Positions 1-7,836 of a DNA stretch of 58,681 nt are shown here, piece by piece. The notes beneath the pieces are model-generated. The model did no database searches and was not told the origin of the DNA. It saw only the letters and a list, made by a program, of their open reading frames with translations. The position numbers and the translations under genes were made by a program. This DNA comes from Colwellia sp. GTDB taxonomy: Bacteria > Pseudomonadota > Gammaproteobacteria > Enterobacterales > Alteromonadaceae. Numbering within the stretch: the first letter of the stretch is position 1; the number at the start of each line of letters is the position of its first letter. Location of the stretch: assembly GCA_026196955.1 (NCBI GenBank), contig JAPHTO010000118.1, forward strand, positions 1 to 58,681. The letters run 5' to 3'.

Positions 1-1
1 C

Positions 2-85
2 GGTGAAGGTAAAGCTAAAAAAGGTAAATGTGGCGAAGGTAAATGCGGTGAAGGTAAAGCTAAAGATAAAAAATGTGGTGGTTAA
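2..85 (+). CDS. HvfA-like cysteine-rich RiPP precursor, C-terminal part (5' end outside window)
   Basis: Only the last 27 codons are inside the window. They read as a Gly/Lys/Glu/Cys low-complexity tail with KGKCG, EGKCG and EGKAK units, ending KKCGG and TAA. Repeated EGKCG pentapeptides are the hallmark of HvfA-type precursors. In the characterised Haemophilus system a DUF692 multinuclear iron oxidase (HvfB) and its partner HvfC modify these cysteines to oxazolone/thioamide pairs that bind copper. The assignment rests on the motif only; the signal peptide and the partner genes are not visible. No DUF692 gene follows, since a terminator comes next, so the maturation genes must be upstream or elsewhere. 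Confidence 0.7.
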   Translation, partial: GEGKAKKGKCGEGKCGEGKAKDKKCGG

Positions 86-112
86 TTCACTAGCTTAAAT
101 TTTCAAATCAAT

Positions 113-142
113 AAAAAACGAGTTATCTAGCTCGTTTTTTTT
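113..142 (+). terminator. Rho-independent terminator after the HvfA-like gene
   Basis: A-rich arm ending ACGAG, an 8-nt loop, then CTCGT followed by a long T run. The A and T tracts make it usable in both directions, so it may also end the minus-strand lipoprotein transcript whose stop codon is at 180. Confidence 0.85.
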
Positions 143-179
143 ATTGGTGAATTAATTTTTATAAATTTGAATGGCTAGG

Positions 180-698
180 TTACTTAGGCTTACCTACATA
201 ATAATATACTGTCCATTTTTCACTAAACACACTGTCTAACGGGACAAAATGAGCTGATATACTTGCTTTACTTGTTGTGCTGTTAAAAGTGGTTTTTTTC
301 CCTTTATCATGGCTTCTAGGCTCTTCTATAACTTGCCAATCGTTAGTTAAACATTTTTGTGTTGTATTAATCGCTGCTTGGTAATAGCCAATAGCCGTTT
401 TCTCATCATTTGCTGAAATATTACAAGCATAAGTTGTATTTTCACCACCCCATGACCAAATATGGCAGTTCTCGCCAACTAGGTTATATTTTGCTTTCCA
501 CGTGTTACTTGTTTTGGCTTTAATTTTTGTCATTTTGACTTGTTCAAAGCCGGTATCGTAAGCTTTGAGCAAAGCAGATATTTTCTGACACGGGCTAGTT
601 ACAGGTGCTATTTTTTTTTGGGCAATGGTATTTTGGTTTACACAAGCACTAAGTGTCGTACTTGATAATATGATAAAAAGCTTTGTTATGTTATTCAT
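180..698 (-). CDS. Predicted lipoprotein of unknown function
   Basis: This 172-residue protein starts with a short positive segment and a hydrophobic stretch ending in the lipobox-like TLSAC at residues 15-19. It is therefore probably cleaved by signal peptidase II and lipid-anchored. Four further cysteines lie in the mature part (residues 37, 78, 92 and 115), which could form disulfides in the periplasm. I do not recognise a family. It faces the convergent HvfA-like gene across a bidirectional terminator and is divergent from the yehS-like gene, with about 135 bp of shared promoter region. Confidence 0.75.
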   Translation of the reverse strand: MNNITKLFIILSSTTLSACVNQNTIAQKKIAPVTSPCQKISALLKAYDTGFEQVKMTKIKAKTSNTWKAKYNLVGENCHIWSWGGENTTYACNISANDEKTAIGYYQAAINTTQKCLTNDWQVIEEPRSHDKGKKTTFNSTTSKASISAHFVPLDSVFSEKWTVYYYVGKPK

Positions 699-833
699 GA
701 AAATAGCTTCCTGCTATCACAATAAGTTAATGATGAGATGATACAAAATTATCGGTGATTTTAATAGTGATTAAAAACTGATAAAATTGTTATCTCTCTT
801 TATTTTAGTAAACTTTCTCATTTAGGAATTCTT

Positions 834-1520
834 TTGAACAATAATGATGTCCTGCGCCGTTTGCGTTACACCTTTAATTTTAATGATAAGCAAATGATGG
901 CGCTGTTTGCCTCTGCGAATATGGCGGTGAGTCGTGAGCAAATAAGCCAGTGGTTAAAAAAAGATAATGACATTGACTTTGTTGCTTGCTCTGATGTTGA
1001 ACTTGCTAGCTTTCTTAATGGCTTTATCAATGAAAAGCGTGGTAAAAAAGAAGGGCCACAAGCCATCGCGGAAAAAAGGCTGACTAATAATATCATTTTA
1101 ACTAAATTAAAAATCGCGCTAAATTTAAAAGCAGAAGAGCTAATCGCTTTACTCGATAGTGTCGATTTTAGGTTGAGTAAGCCAGAGTTAACGGCATTTG
1201 CTAGAAAGCCTGAACATAAAAATTATCGTATCTGTAAAGATCAGGTGTTACGGAATTTACTTCAAGCAATAGATAAGAAATATCATGTAGCGAGAACGGC
1301 AAAAATTATTAAAGATGACTCAAACAAAAAAGCATTTAGTCATAAGAACACGGTTAAAAAGAGTGTTAAAAGCAAGGATGAGCCTAGAATTGATGGTGCA
1401 AGACCTAATGCGAGTGCTATCTATGTTAATCCAAAAAGTGAAAAAGAAGCTAAAGATAACGCTAGACGCAAAACTTTAAAGCTTAGACCTGAAGATATTT
1501 ATAAACAATCTGACAAATAA
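834..1520 (+). CDS. yehS: DUF1456 family protein, YehS-like
   Basis: Two tandem copies of the DUF1456 unit are visible: residues about 3-68 (NNDVLRRLRYTFN onward) and about 84-150 (NNIILTKLKIALN onward). This is the architecture of E. coli YehS, whose function is unknown. The protein is 228 residues, about 70 longer than E. coli YehS; the extra part is a Lys/Arg-rich, probably disordered tail from residue 152. The start is TTG, chosen because AGGA lies 6 nt upstream and the first domain begins immediately after it. A strong terminator follows. Confidence 0.85.
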   Translation: MNNNDVLRRLRYTFNFNDKQMMALFASANMAVSREQISQWLKKDNDIDFVACSDVELASFLNGFINEKRGKKEGPQAIAEKRLTNNIILTKLKIALNLKAEELIALLDSVDFRLSKPELTAFARKPEHKNYRICKDQVLRNLLQAIDKKYHVARTAKIIKDDSNKKAFSHKNTVKKSVKSKDEPRIDGARPNASAIYVNPKSEKEAKDNARRKTLKLRPEDIYKQSDK

Positions 1521-1536
1521 CTAAGATTGAATTATT

Positions 1537-1568
1537 AAAAAGCCCAAACATGCATGTTTGGGCTTTTT
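1537..1568. terminator. Bidirectional terminator between yehS and ycaO
   Basis: Perfect 14-bp stem, AAAAAGCCCAAACA with its complement, around the loop TGCA. It is flanked by A and T runs on both strands and lies between two convergent genes. Confidence 0.9.
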
Positions 1569-1597
1569 ATTTTAAGTAGAGCTGTAAAGGTTAACTG

Positions 1598-3337
1598 TTA
1601 TGACCAATTAGCTCTTTTAGCAGCTTGTAACTTTTCATAGCCTTCAAGTAGCTTACCATGGGTTTTAAATCCTTCTAGGCCAAGCCCCGGGCAATGCAGA
1701 CCATCAAAGATTATTTTTCCTTCAACTATCGCCAAACAGTTCTCGCTCATTTCTTTACCGTACATTAAAGCCAGTGAAGTCATATACGGTGCGTATTCTC
1801 TATCACCGCTCCACTTTATTTCTAATAGGGCTTGTAAGCAGCGGTATTTGCGGGTGTTTTCCTCACTATTTTGATCAAGGTGTAATGCCCAATTTACCCA
1901 ATCTATAGCTTGTTCGTCTTGCGCGGCTAGGGCTAACATAGCTTTAATTTCACCAATGCGAAGATCAAACCAAGTGGTGCAAGGATCTGGGGCTAAGCCG
2001 ATAAATTCTGCAGCAGCCATAGCATCGTTATAGCCACCTTGCTCAAGGCCTTCTAAGACATCTAGCCACTCATCAGCGCCTAAGTCTTTAAGTGTTAAAA
2101 ATGCTTCTCTAAATAATGCGCCGTCATTATTATTATTCCAAACAATTTCATCTACTGGGTAGATATCAGACATACCAGGCACTAAGATTCTACAGGCATA
2201 GACATTTAAGTGTTTGTAGTCAGAGATATAAATATCAAAATCCATGTCATGAATGACTTTGACAAGGTTATCGTATTCGGTACCAGTATCGGCATCAAAA
2301 TCCCAATCAACAAAACTATAATCAGGTGTATCTTTAAAAAAGTCGTAAGAAATAAAACCACTTGAGTCGATAAAGTGCAGCTCGATATTATGAGGCGAGG
2401 CAATTTCTTCTTCGTCAAAGCTTGGCGGCTGAAAAACATCAAGTTGCTCTAGGCTTCTACCTTGTAATAACTCAGTTACTGTACGCTCCAGTGCCACCTC
2501 AAAGCTTGGGTGAGCACCAAATGAAGCGAAAACACTACCGTCTTTTGGGTTGATTAAAGTAACACTCATGACTGGGTATAAACCGCCCAGTGAAGCATCA
2601 CACACTCTCAAATGATAGCCATGGCTTTCTAGCTCACGAATATCAGCTAATATAGTTGGAAAACGCTCTAATACAGAGATAGGTACTTCCGGTAAACAAA
2701 TACCTTCGGCAATGATTTTGTTTTTTACATAGCGTTCAAAGACTTCTGATAAACTTTGCACGCGGGCTTCATTTTGGGTGTTGCCTGCTGACATACCATT
2801 ACTGACAAATACGTTAGCGATCACACTGACCGGAATGTAAATATCTTGCTGATCGCGCTCTCTCGTATAAGGCAACGCACAGATGCCACGTTCGCCCGCA
2901 CCTGAGTTCATGTCATAAAGCTTATCTACGGTTATTTCATTATTAGGATCAAAATATTGCCATAAGCCATCATCCATAATGCCACTTGGTATAGAATCAT
3001 CTTCGCTAAAAAACCATTTTTCGTTAGGGTAATGGACGAATTCATCATTACTGATCTTTTCGCCAAGATAAAAGTCAGCAAAAAAATAATTACAACTTAA
3101 GCGTTCAAAATACTCACCTAAAGCACTTGCTAAACATGACTTAGCCGTAGAGCCTTTACCATTGGTAAACATTAAGCCACAGCTTTTATCTTTTATATGT
3201 ACTGAAAAACAGTTTTTTACCGGATTTAACCATGAGGCTTCTTCTATATCAAAGCCAAAAGAGATGAGTTTTTCTTGCATGCCGGCAATAGACGTTTCTA
3301 ATGCACAGTCTTTGCCTTTGATAAATGTTTGTTCCAT
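1598..3337 (-). CDS. ycaO: YcaO, RimO-associated YcaO-domain protein
   Basis: 579 residues, close to the 586 of E. coli YcaO, which is implicated in RimO-dependent beta-methylthiolation of ribosomal protein S12. The YcaO ATP-binding fold is supported by acidic signature segments SALGEYFERLS, QSLSEVFERYV and ALERTVTELLQGR in the N-terminal two thirds. The last ~170 residues are helical and TPR-like, as in the E. coli protein, and the C-terminus ends KRANWS without the PxPxP tail of azoline-forming YcaO enzymes. Together with its length, this argues for the housekeeping RimO-associated type rather than a RiPP cyclodehydratase, even though an HvfA-like RiPP lies 1.5 kb away. It is monocistronic. 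Confidence 0.9.
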   Translation of the reverse strand: MEQTFIKGKDCALETSIAGMQEKLISFGFDIEEASWLNPVKNCFSVHIKDKSCGLMFTNGKGSTAKSCLASALGEYFERLSCNYFFADFYLGEKISNDEFVHYPNEKWFFSEDDSIPSGIMDDGLWQYFDPNNEITVDKLYDMNSGAGERGICALPYTRERDQQDIYIPVSVIANVFVSNGMSAGNTQNEARVQSLSEVFERYVKNKIIAEGICLPEVPISVLERFPTILADIRELESHGYHLRVCDASLGGLYPVMSVTLINPKDGSVFASFGAHPSFEVALERTVTELLQGRSLEQLDVFQPPSFDEEEIASPHNIELHFIDSSGFISYDFFKDTPDYSFVDWDFDADTGTEYDNLVKVIHDMDFDIYISDYKHLNVYACRILVPGMSDIYPVDEIVWNNNNDGALFREAFLTLKDLGADEWLDVLEGLEQGGYNDAMAAAEFIGLAPDPCTTWFDLRIGEIKAMLALAAQDEQAIDWVNWALHLDQNSEENTRKYRCLQALLEIKWSGDREYAPYMTSLALMYGKEMSENCLAIVEGKIIFDGLHCPGLGLEGFKTHGKLLEGYEKLQAAKRANWS

Positions 3338-3700
3338 GGTTTTTCCGAATAAGTCACGTAAAGTTAGCCGATTATTATAGCTGAAATTATTACCTTGCTG
3401 AAAATTTAAATGACATAAAATCGTTGTATTTACTTCTTAATTGCAATCATTGCGAGATGACATGATAAAAAAGGCAAAAATTTAATAACCCACAAAGCAA
3501 CATTTGATGCAGTTAAGATCACTATAAATAGCGAATAATATCAAGACTATGAAAAAATAGTGAATAAGCTGTTTCCTGTTATTGCTGCTAACTTTTATAA
3601 GAAAATAACGGTATTTCAATCGATTAAGATATTTGTGATGAACAAATTACTTCATTATTCTTTCTTGCCCATAAGTGATTTTTTGCCAGATAGCTAAACT
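3338..3700. other. Intergenic region between ycaO and the FNR-controlled gene
   Basis: About 360 bp with no ORF that I can support on either strand. It should contain the minus-strand ycaO promoter. The sequence is very AT-rich, and I see no convincing stem-loop RNA or repeat before the FNR site at 3701. Confidence 0.6.
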
Positions 3701-3741
3701 TTGATATAAATCAAAGCGTCCTTGCTTTGTCTTGTTAGAAT
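3701..3741 (+). promoter_or_regulatory. Class II FNR-type promoter
   Basis: TTGAT-ATAA-ATCAA at 3701-3714 is a perfect match to the FNR consensus TTGAT-N4-ATCAA. A -10 hexamer TAGAAT (5 of 6 matches) lies at 3736-3741. This predicts transcription starting near 3748, putting the FNR site centre at about -41, the class II activator position. The predicted start coincides with the upstream ATG at 3748, so translation more likely begins at GTG 3799. Confidence 0.8.
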
Positions 3742-3798
3742 CAGAAAATGGCGATTTTATGTTGCTGTGATATTACTAATCAAGAGAGATGTATTCCT

Positions 3799-4209
3799 GT
3801 GTCAAATAACAAAAAGAACGAGCAAGCTAAAGAACAGAAACCAATCGTTTATTCGTGTTCGGGTTGTTCGAACCTTGCGCAAATGGCGCATAATATTTCG
3901 TTGAACCTAGATGGTGATGGCATTGCTGAAATGTCATGTGTGTCAGGTGTTGTCGGTAAAGTTGGCCCAATTATGGACTTAGCTAACTCTGGACGGCCTA
4001 TCATTGCTATCGACGGCTGTGGCTTGTCTTGTACTAAATCTTGTCTTGAAGCAAGTGGCTTAAATGCAGACTATTATTATCAAATCAGTGATTTAGGTTT
4101 TGAGAAACGTAGTAAGTGGAATGATTCTCTTACTGAAAATACCATTGCGATGAAAAGCATCTACGATAAGTTGTTTGAAGAAGGTATTGGCTTTAAAACA
4201 AAGAAATAG
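3799..4209 (+). CDS. DGC-domain putative zinc-binding protein
   Basis: The 136-residue product has the cysteine pattern of the DGC family (PF08859): YSCSGCSN near the N-terminus, a MSCVSGV motif, then IDGCGLSCTKSCLE. These cysteines probably bind zinc or another metal; no enzymatic role is established. The reading frame is open back to an ATG at 3748, but that lies on the predicted transcription start. The GTG at 3799 has AGAGAG upstream and gives the family's usual short lead-in before YSCSGC. The perfect FNR site upstream suggests expression under oxygen limitation. The gene stands alone, with a terminator after it. Confidence 0.85.
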   Translation: MSNNKKNEQAKEQKPIVYSCSGCSNLAQMAHNISLNLDGDGIAEMSCVSGVVGKVGPIMDLANSGRPIIAIDGCGLSCTKSCLEASGLNADYYYQISDLGFEKRSKWNDSLTENTIAMKSIYDKLFEEGIGFKTKK

Positions 4210-4217
4210 CTTTTAAG

Positions 4218-4257
4218 AAGTTAAGTATCGAATTTTAACACTCGATACTTAACTTTT
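4218..4257 (+). terminator. Terminator after the DGC-domain gene
   Basis: 14-bp perfect stem AAGTTAAGTATCGA with its complement, a 10-nt loop, and a short T run. It lies between convergent genes. Confidence 0.75.
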
Positions 4258-4352
4258 GATTTTGCCGACAACTTGCCATTTATATTCATATAACCTAATC
4301 AGTAAAATTTAGCCTAATAGTAAATTCACTGTTATGGATTAAGGCACTTTGG

Positions 4353-5495
4353 CTAGTATTCTACCCAATGGGCATAATGTTCATTCTTCCCTAGCTGAGC
4401 CTGACTACCTTTTAGAGAGAAATCATAACCGCATAAAGAGAACTTGCCACGAAAGGCGAGAGCTTGGATCAGTGCTTGGCTGTCCAGCGGTGAAAAACTG
4501 GCAAAATACTCAGTGTTGGCGCCGTTTTTACTTTCTATATCCACAGTTAATGTACGTATTGGTTTACCCTTATTAAAGCTGATTTGGTGACAACTTTCGT
4601 CACCTTGAGCGCTGATTTGTGACCAAAGTTGTGGTGTGTCTACTTCATCCGCTTGCCAGCCAATGATCACGCCTTGGTGCTGAGATAAATACAACGTAAA
4701 ATTATCAGGCATCGCTAACGGATGTTCGCGCGCGATAGTTTCACTGATGCTCTTCTGGGGGGGCTCAGAGATGCTTTCAGTGTCATTAACGCTGCTGGCA
4801 TTGATAAACGTAACAAGCCATGAGAACAATACAGAAGCTAAAACGATTACCACTAGTACTATTACCGCGATTTGAGCTTTCTTATTGCTTAATAGTTTCA
4901 AGCGAATAAGCTCGCCAAGATCTGCCTGTTGTGCGTTAAGTTGAGATGTTTGTTGGTGATCGCTTACATTGTAGCTTGTATTGGCTTGCTGAGCGCTTTG
5001 TTGCTCATCAAGACTCATGATGCTTTCACCTGCCAAGCTTGGTTCGATTCGAAACTTTGCCGATTTTCCTTGGTGAGTTGCTTGTTGATACTCAGACATA
5101 TCGACTGGGCCAATATAGCCTAAGGTATAACTTTGTTTAGTTGCCTGTTGTTTGCTTGGATAGGTGAGTAACACCGCAGAGCTCAATGCAGGAATAAGTA
5201 ATAAATAGTAGCTACTGTGTTGCTCAGAAAAAATGATAATGAGTGCAACTAGAGCGAAACTCACACTTGGAGCAAATAACCAGTTTTTATTCAGTTTGGC
5301 GTCATGTAAGCGGCGTAAGCTCGTTAAACCAAGCGCAGCACTAAACAGTAAACTGATCAGTAGCGAAATCACTAGCTTACCGGTAAAGGCAGAAGCGAGC
5401 ATAATAAAGATAAGATATATGGCGCAGGCGATGGCAAAAAATCGAGTTCGATTATCAAAACCTTGTAAACAAAAAAGTGACCTTAATAATTGCAC
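4353..5495 (-). CDS. DUF805-like membrane protein with C-terminal extracytoplasmic region
   Basis: 380 residues. The first ~125 form a multi-helix membrane domain with the RRLHDAKLNKNW signature typical of DUF805 proteins. A polar linker rich in Gln and Ser (about 140-195) follows, then one more membrane helix near 205-230 (IAVIVLVVIVLASVLFSWLV), then a ~150-residue soluble part. The start is GTG, supported by GGAG 5 nt upstream. The function is unknown. The C-terminal part may be periplasmic and is not a domain I recognise. Confidence 0.7.
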   Translation of the reverse strand: MQLLRSLFCLQGFDNRTRFFAIACAIYLIFIMLASAFTGKLVISLLISLLFSAALGLTSLRRLHDAKLNKNWLFAPSVSFALVALIIIFSEQHSSYYLLLIPALSSAVLLTYPSKQQATKQSYTLGYIGPVDMSEYQQATHQGKSAKFRIEPSLAGESIMSLDEQQSAQQANTSYNVSDHQQTSQLNAQQADLGELIRLKLLSNKKAQIAVIVLVVIVLASVLFSWLVTFINASSVNDTESISEPPQKSISETIAREHPLAMPDNFTLYLSQHQGVIIGWQADEVDTPQLWSQISAQGDESCHQISFNKGKPIRTLTVDIESKNGANTEYFASFSPLDSQALIQALAFRGKFSLCGYDFSLKGSQAQLGKNEHYAHWVEY

Positions 5496-5533
5496 AATGT
5501 CTCCATGAGAAATTTAAAACTGAGAAAATAAAA

Positions 5534-5836
5534 CTAGTGTACTCTGTACGGCGGTATTTCAATATTCTCTAATGCTAAGCCGTATAAGGTTAAGGTTGCG
5601 TTGTTGCTAGACTCACCATCACCACTAAATTCAATATCAAACAAGCTAAGCCAATTTAAGCCATGCCTTTTGGTAAAGGTTAAACGACTTGAGCGCCTAG
5701 CAATAGCAATAAATTGTAAACTGTTTTGATCACAATAATGTTTTGCGTGTTTGCGTGCGGCTTCGGCTATTTTTCTTAGATAAATAAAGTACCAACAAAT
5801 TAGGCAAAAGAGTAATAAATAATAAATATTTTCCAT
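5534..5836 (-). CDS. DUF3301 family protein
   Basis: 100 residues: one N-terminal membrane helix (IYYLLLFCLICWYFIYLR) followed by a small soluble domain with the RKHAKHYCDQ segment seen in DUF3301 proteins. It follows the DUF3549 gene by 31 bp on the same strand, the standard pairing in Alteromonadales and Vibrionales. No function is known. Confidence 0.85.
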   Translation of the reverse strand: MENIYYLLLFCLICWYFIYLRKIAEAARKHAKHYCDQNSLQFIAIARRSSRLTFTKRHGLNWLSLFDIEFSGDGESSNNATLTLYGLALENIEIPPYRVH

Positions 5837-5867
5837 AGCGTTTGATTTGCCTTAAGTTATTGTACCG

Positions 5868-6926
5868 TTATGCTTGATGAAACAAGTGCCCAATTGCCTT
5901 TGATAACGCTTCGCTACGCTCTGGCGCTCTCATACATTGAAAAACAACTGGTCGCAAAGCAGGGATCGCAACCAAGTCTTTAAATATACCATTAAAAAGC
6001 GATTGATCTTCACAAGCGACTAGGTGCTCAAAAAATGCCATTAAATTATCAATATTTGCCAGTGCTAACCAACAGCGTCCAGATAAAGTGATCAATAAGT
6101 CAGCGGCAAGAGATTGCTGTTGCAATAACTGATGGATTAATTGCTCGACATGTGGATGATGACAATTACTGGCTAAACTACGTAACAGGTGCTGCTGCCT
6201 TGGCAATGTTTGCTCATTGGCGGTTGCTTTTAAAGAATTTTTAAATGATTCAATGAGGCTATCGAGTAAAGTAAGTGGCAGTGCTTCATTTTCTAGGGCG
6301 CCGCATAAAGGGAATAACACCTCATTTGGCAAATACGGTAATGCTTTGCTAAGTAACTCGCTATGGTTATCTTTTATACTTTCTTTTTCATTTAAACGAG
6401 CGACAAAATCACTCATGCCTTGCACACCAATCCCTTGCCAATTTTGCCAAGTTGTTTTGTCGTTTAAATAGCTGATAAAGGGGGATAAGTGTTCACTAGC
6501 AGCTTGGTTTAATTCAAGTTTAATCTTGCTATTCAAAGACGCTAACTTGTACTGAGCAGGGGTGAACAAATAAGGATTTCCCTTCAATAATTCTTCTTGT
6601 TGTTGGTTAGCATCTTGGGTTAAATCCGAGCCAAGCGCTTCAACAATAATGGCGATAAAGTGATTTCTAGCCCCCTGATTTAATAACCCTCGCTCATCAA
6701 GAGGTAACTTCAGCAGCCATAAATAAGGTTGTGGAGATTGCTTTTGCCAAAACACTATGGCTATACATGCGTGCCCTTGGGATGGTGTTGGGTAAGGAAT
6801 TTGATTTTGCTCAATTTTTTCAAATTGCTCTTTAGATAGTTTATCTATTTTACGGCCAACATCATAAAGACGATATTGTGAATTTGAGGATTGTAAAAGT
6901 TGTGAAATTGTATCAATAGTATCCAT
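5868..6926 (-). CDS. DUF3549 family protein
   Basis: 352 residues, soluble, largely helical, with no signal peptide. The N-terminal segment (TISQLLQSSNSQYRLYDVGR) and the position beside DUF3301 and truC match the DUF3549 family. The function is unknown. It is divergent from truC with about 100 bp between the start codons. Confidence 0.85.
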   Translation of the reverse strand: MDTIDTISQLLQSSNSQYRLYDVGRKIDKLSKEQFEKIEQNQIPYPTPSQGHACIAIVFWQKQSPQPYLWLLKLPLDERGLLNQGARNHFIAIIVEALGSDLTQDANQQQEELLKGNPYLFTPAQYKLASLNSKIKLELNQAASEHLSPFISYLNDKTTWQNWQGIGVQGMSDFVARLNEKESIKDNHSELLSKALPYLPNEVLFPLCGALENEALPLTLLDSLIESFKNSLKATANEQTLPRQQHLLRSLASNCHHPHVEQLIHQLLQQQSLAADLLITLSGRCWLALANIDNLMAFFEHLVACEDQSLFNGIFKDLVAIPALRPVVFQCMRAPERSEALSKAIGHLFHQA

Positions 6927-7029
6927 AACTGCCGTATTAATTAGTCGATAAAGTGCATTTGTCTTTAGCGGACATTATAAGGATAATAGCGCCATTAACC
7001 TAGTAAAAACTCCTTGGAAGTATCGCTTT

Positions 7030-7836
7030 ATGCGCATTGAAGAGCCTTGTTTACCTGAAAAGCCTATACTCACCATTTTATATCAAGACGATTATTTAGT
7101 TGCCGTAGATAAGCCTGCGGGGTTATTTGTTCATCGTAGTTTCATGGATAAAGATGAAATATATTTTGCTCTGCAGCTAGTACGGGATCAAATTGGTCAA
7201 TATGTTTACCCTGTGCATAGGTTGGATAGGCCAACATCAGGGGTATTATTATTTGCGTTAACCAAAGAGGTTGCGCAAAAACTGAATGAGGCCTTTGCAA
7301 AAAAGTCAGATAGCTTTGATGAGTTAGGTGAAAGTGAAGCGACTCAGTTAACGAAAACCTATTACGCTTTAGTGCGTGGGCATTTACCGATAACGGCTCA
7401 GCGTGAGCTGATAGATTATCCGCTCAAAGAAAAGCTAGATAAACTTGGTGACAAAAATGTTAGTCGAGATAAAGCGCCACAATCAGCCCAGACTTATTAT
7501 CGCGTGATGAAACAGGCAAGTTTGCCGATTGCTGTTGGTAAATTTACTAGTGTTCGCTATTCTTTGGTTAAACTAAATCCTATTACTGGCCGACGTCATC
7601 AAATTCGTCGTCATTTGGCTCATCTCAGGCACCCTATAATCGGTGATATCAATTATGGGGATAACAAGCAAAACCCGTTTTTTGGTCAACACTTTGGCTT
7701 TAAACGGTTAATGCTCATTGCTCAGTCATTAAGTTTTATTCATCCGGTCACAGAGCAATTGATTACTGTCACTGCTGATTTTGATCAGCAGTGGCAGCAA
7801 GTCTTTAAAAGGCTAGGGTGGCAGGTAGAGGCTTAA
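7030..7836 (+). CDS. truC: tRNA pseudouridine(65) synthase TruC
   Basis: 268-residue RluA-family pseudouridine synthase that isomerises U65 in certain tRNAs. The catalytic-Asp motif HRLDRPTSGVLLFAL lies near residues 74-88, and the C-terminal signature GRRHQIRRHLAHLRHPIIGD is intact. No S4 RNA-binding domain precedes the catalytic domain, as expected for TruC. The stop codon overlaps that of the convergent RND permease gene. Confidence 0.92.
   Translation: MRIEEPCLPEKPILTILYQDDYLVAVDKPAGLFVHRSFMDKDEIYFALQLVRDQIGQYVYPVHRLDRPTSGVLLFALTKEVAQKLNEAFAKKSDSFDELGESEATQLTKTYYALVRGHLPITAQRELIDYPLKEKLDKLGDKNVSRDKAPQSAQTYYRVMKQASLPIAVGKFTSVRYSLVKLNPITGRRHQIRRHLAHLRHPIIGDINYGDNKQNPFFGQHFGFKRLMLIAQSLSFIHPVTEQLITVTADFDQQWQQVFKRLGWQVEA

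Noticed and set aside
1598-3337. YcaO as a RiPP cyclodehydratase partnering the HvfA-like precursor
   Set aside because: Length, C-terminal region and lack of a PxPxP end match the housekeeping YcaO; HvfA systems use DUF692 enzymes instead.
3722-3904. Plus-strand ORF overlapping the start of the DGC-domain gene
   Set aside because: It is a different frame of the same region; the DGC frame has the conserved cysteine motifs.
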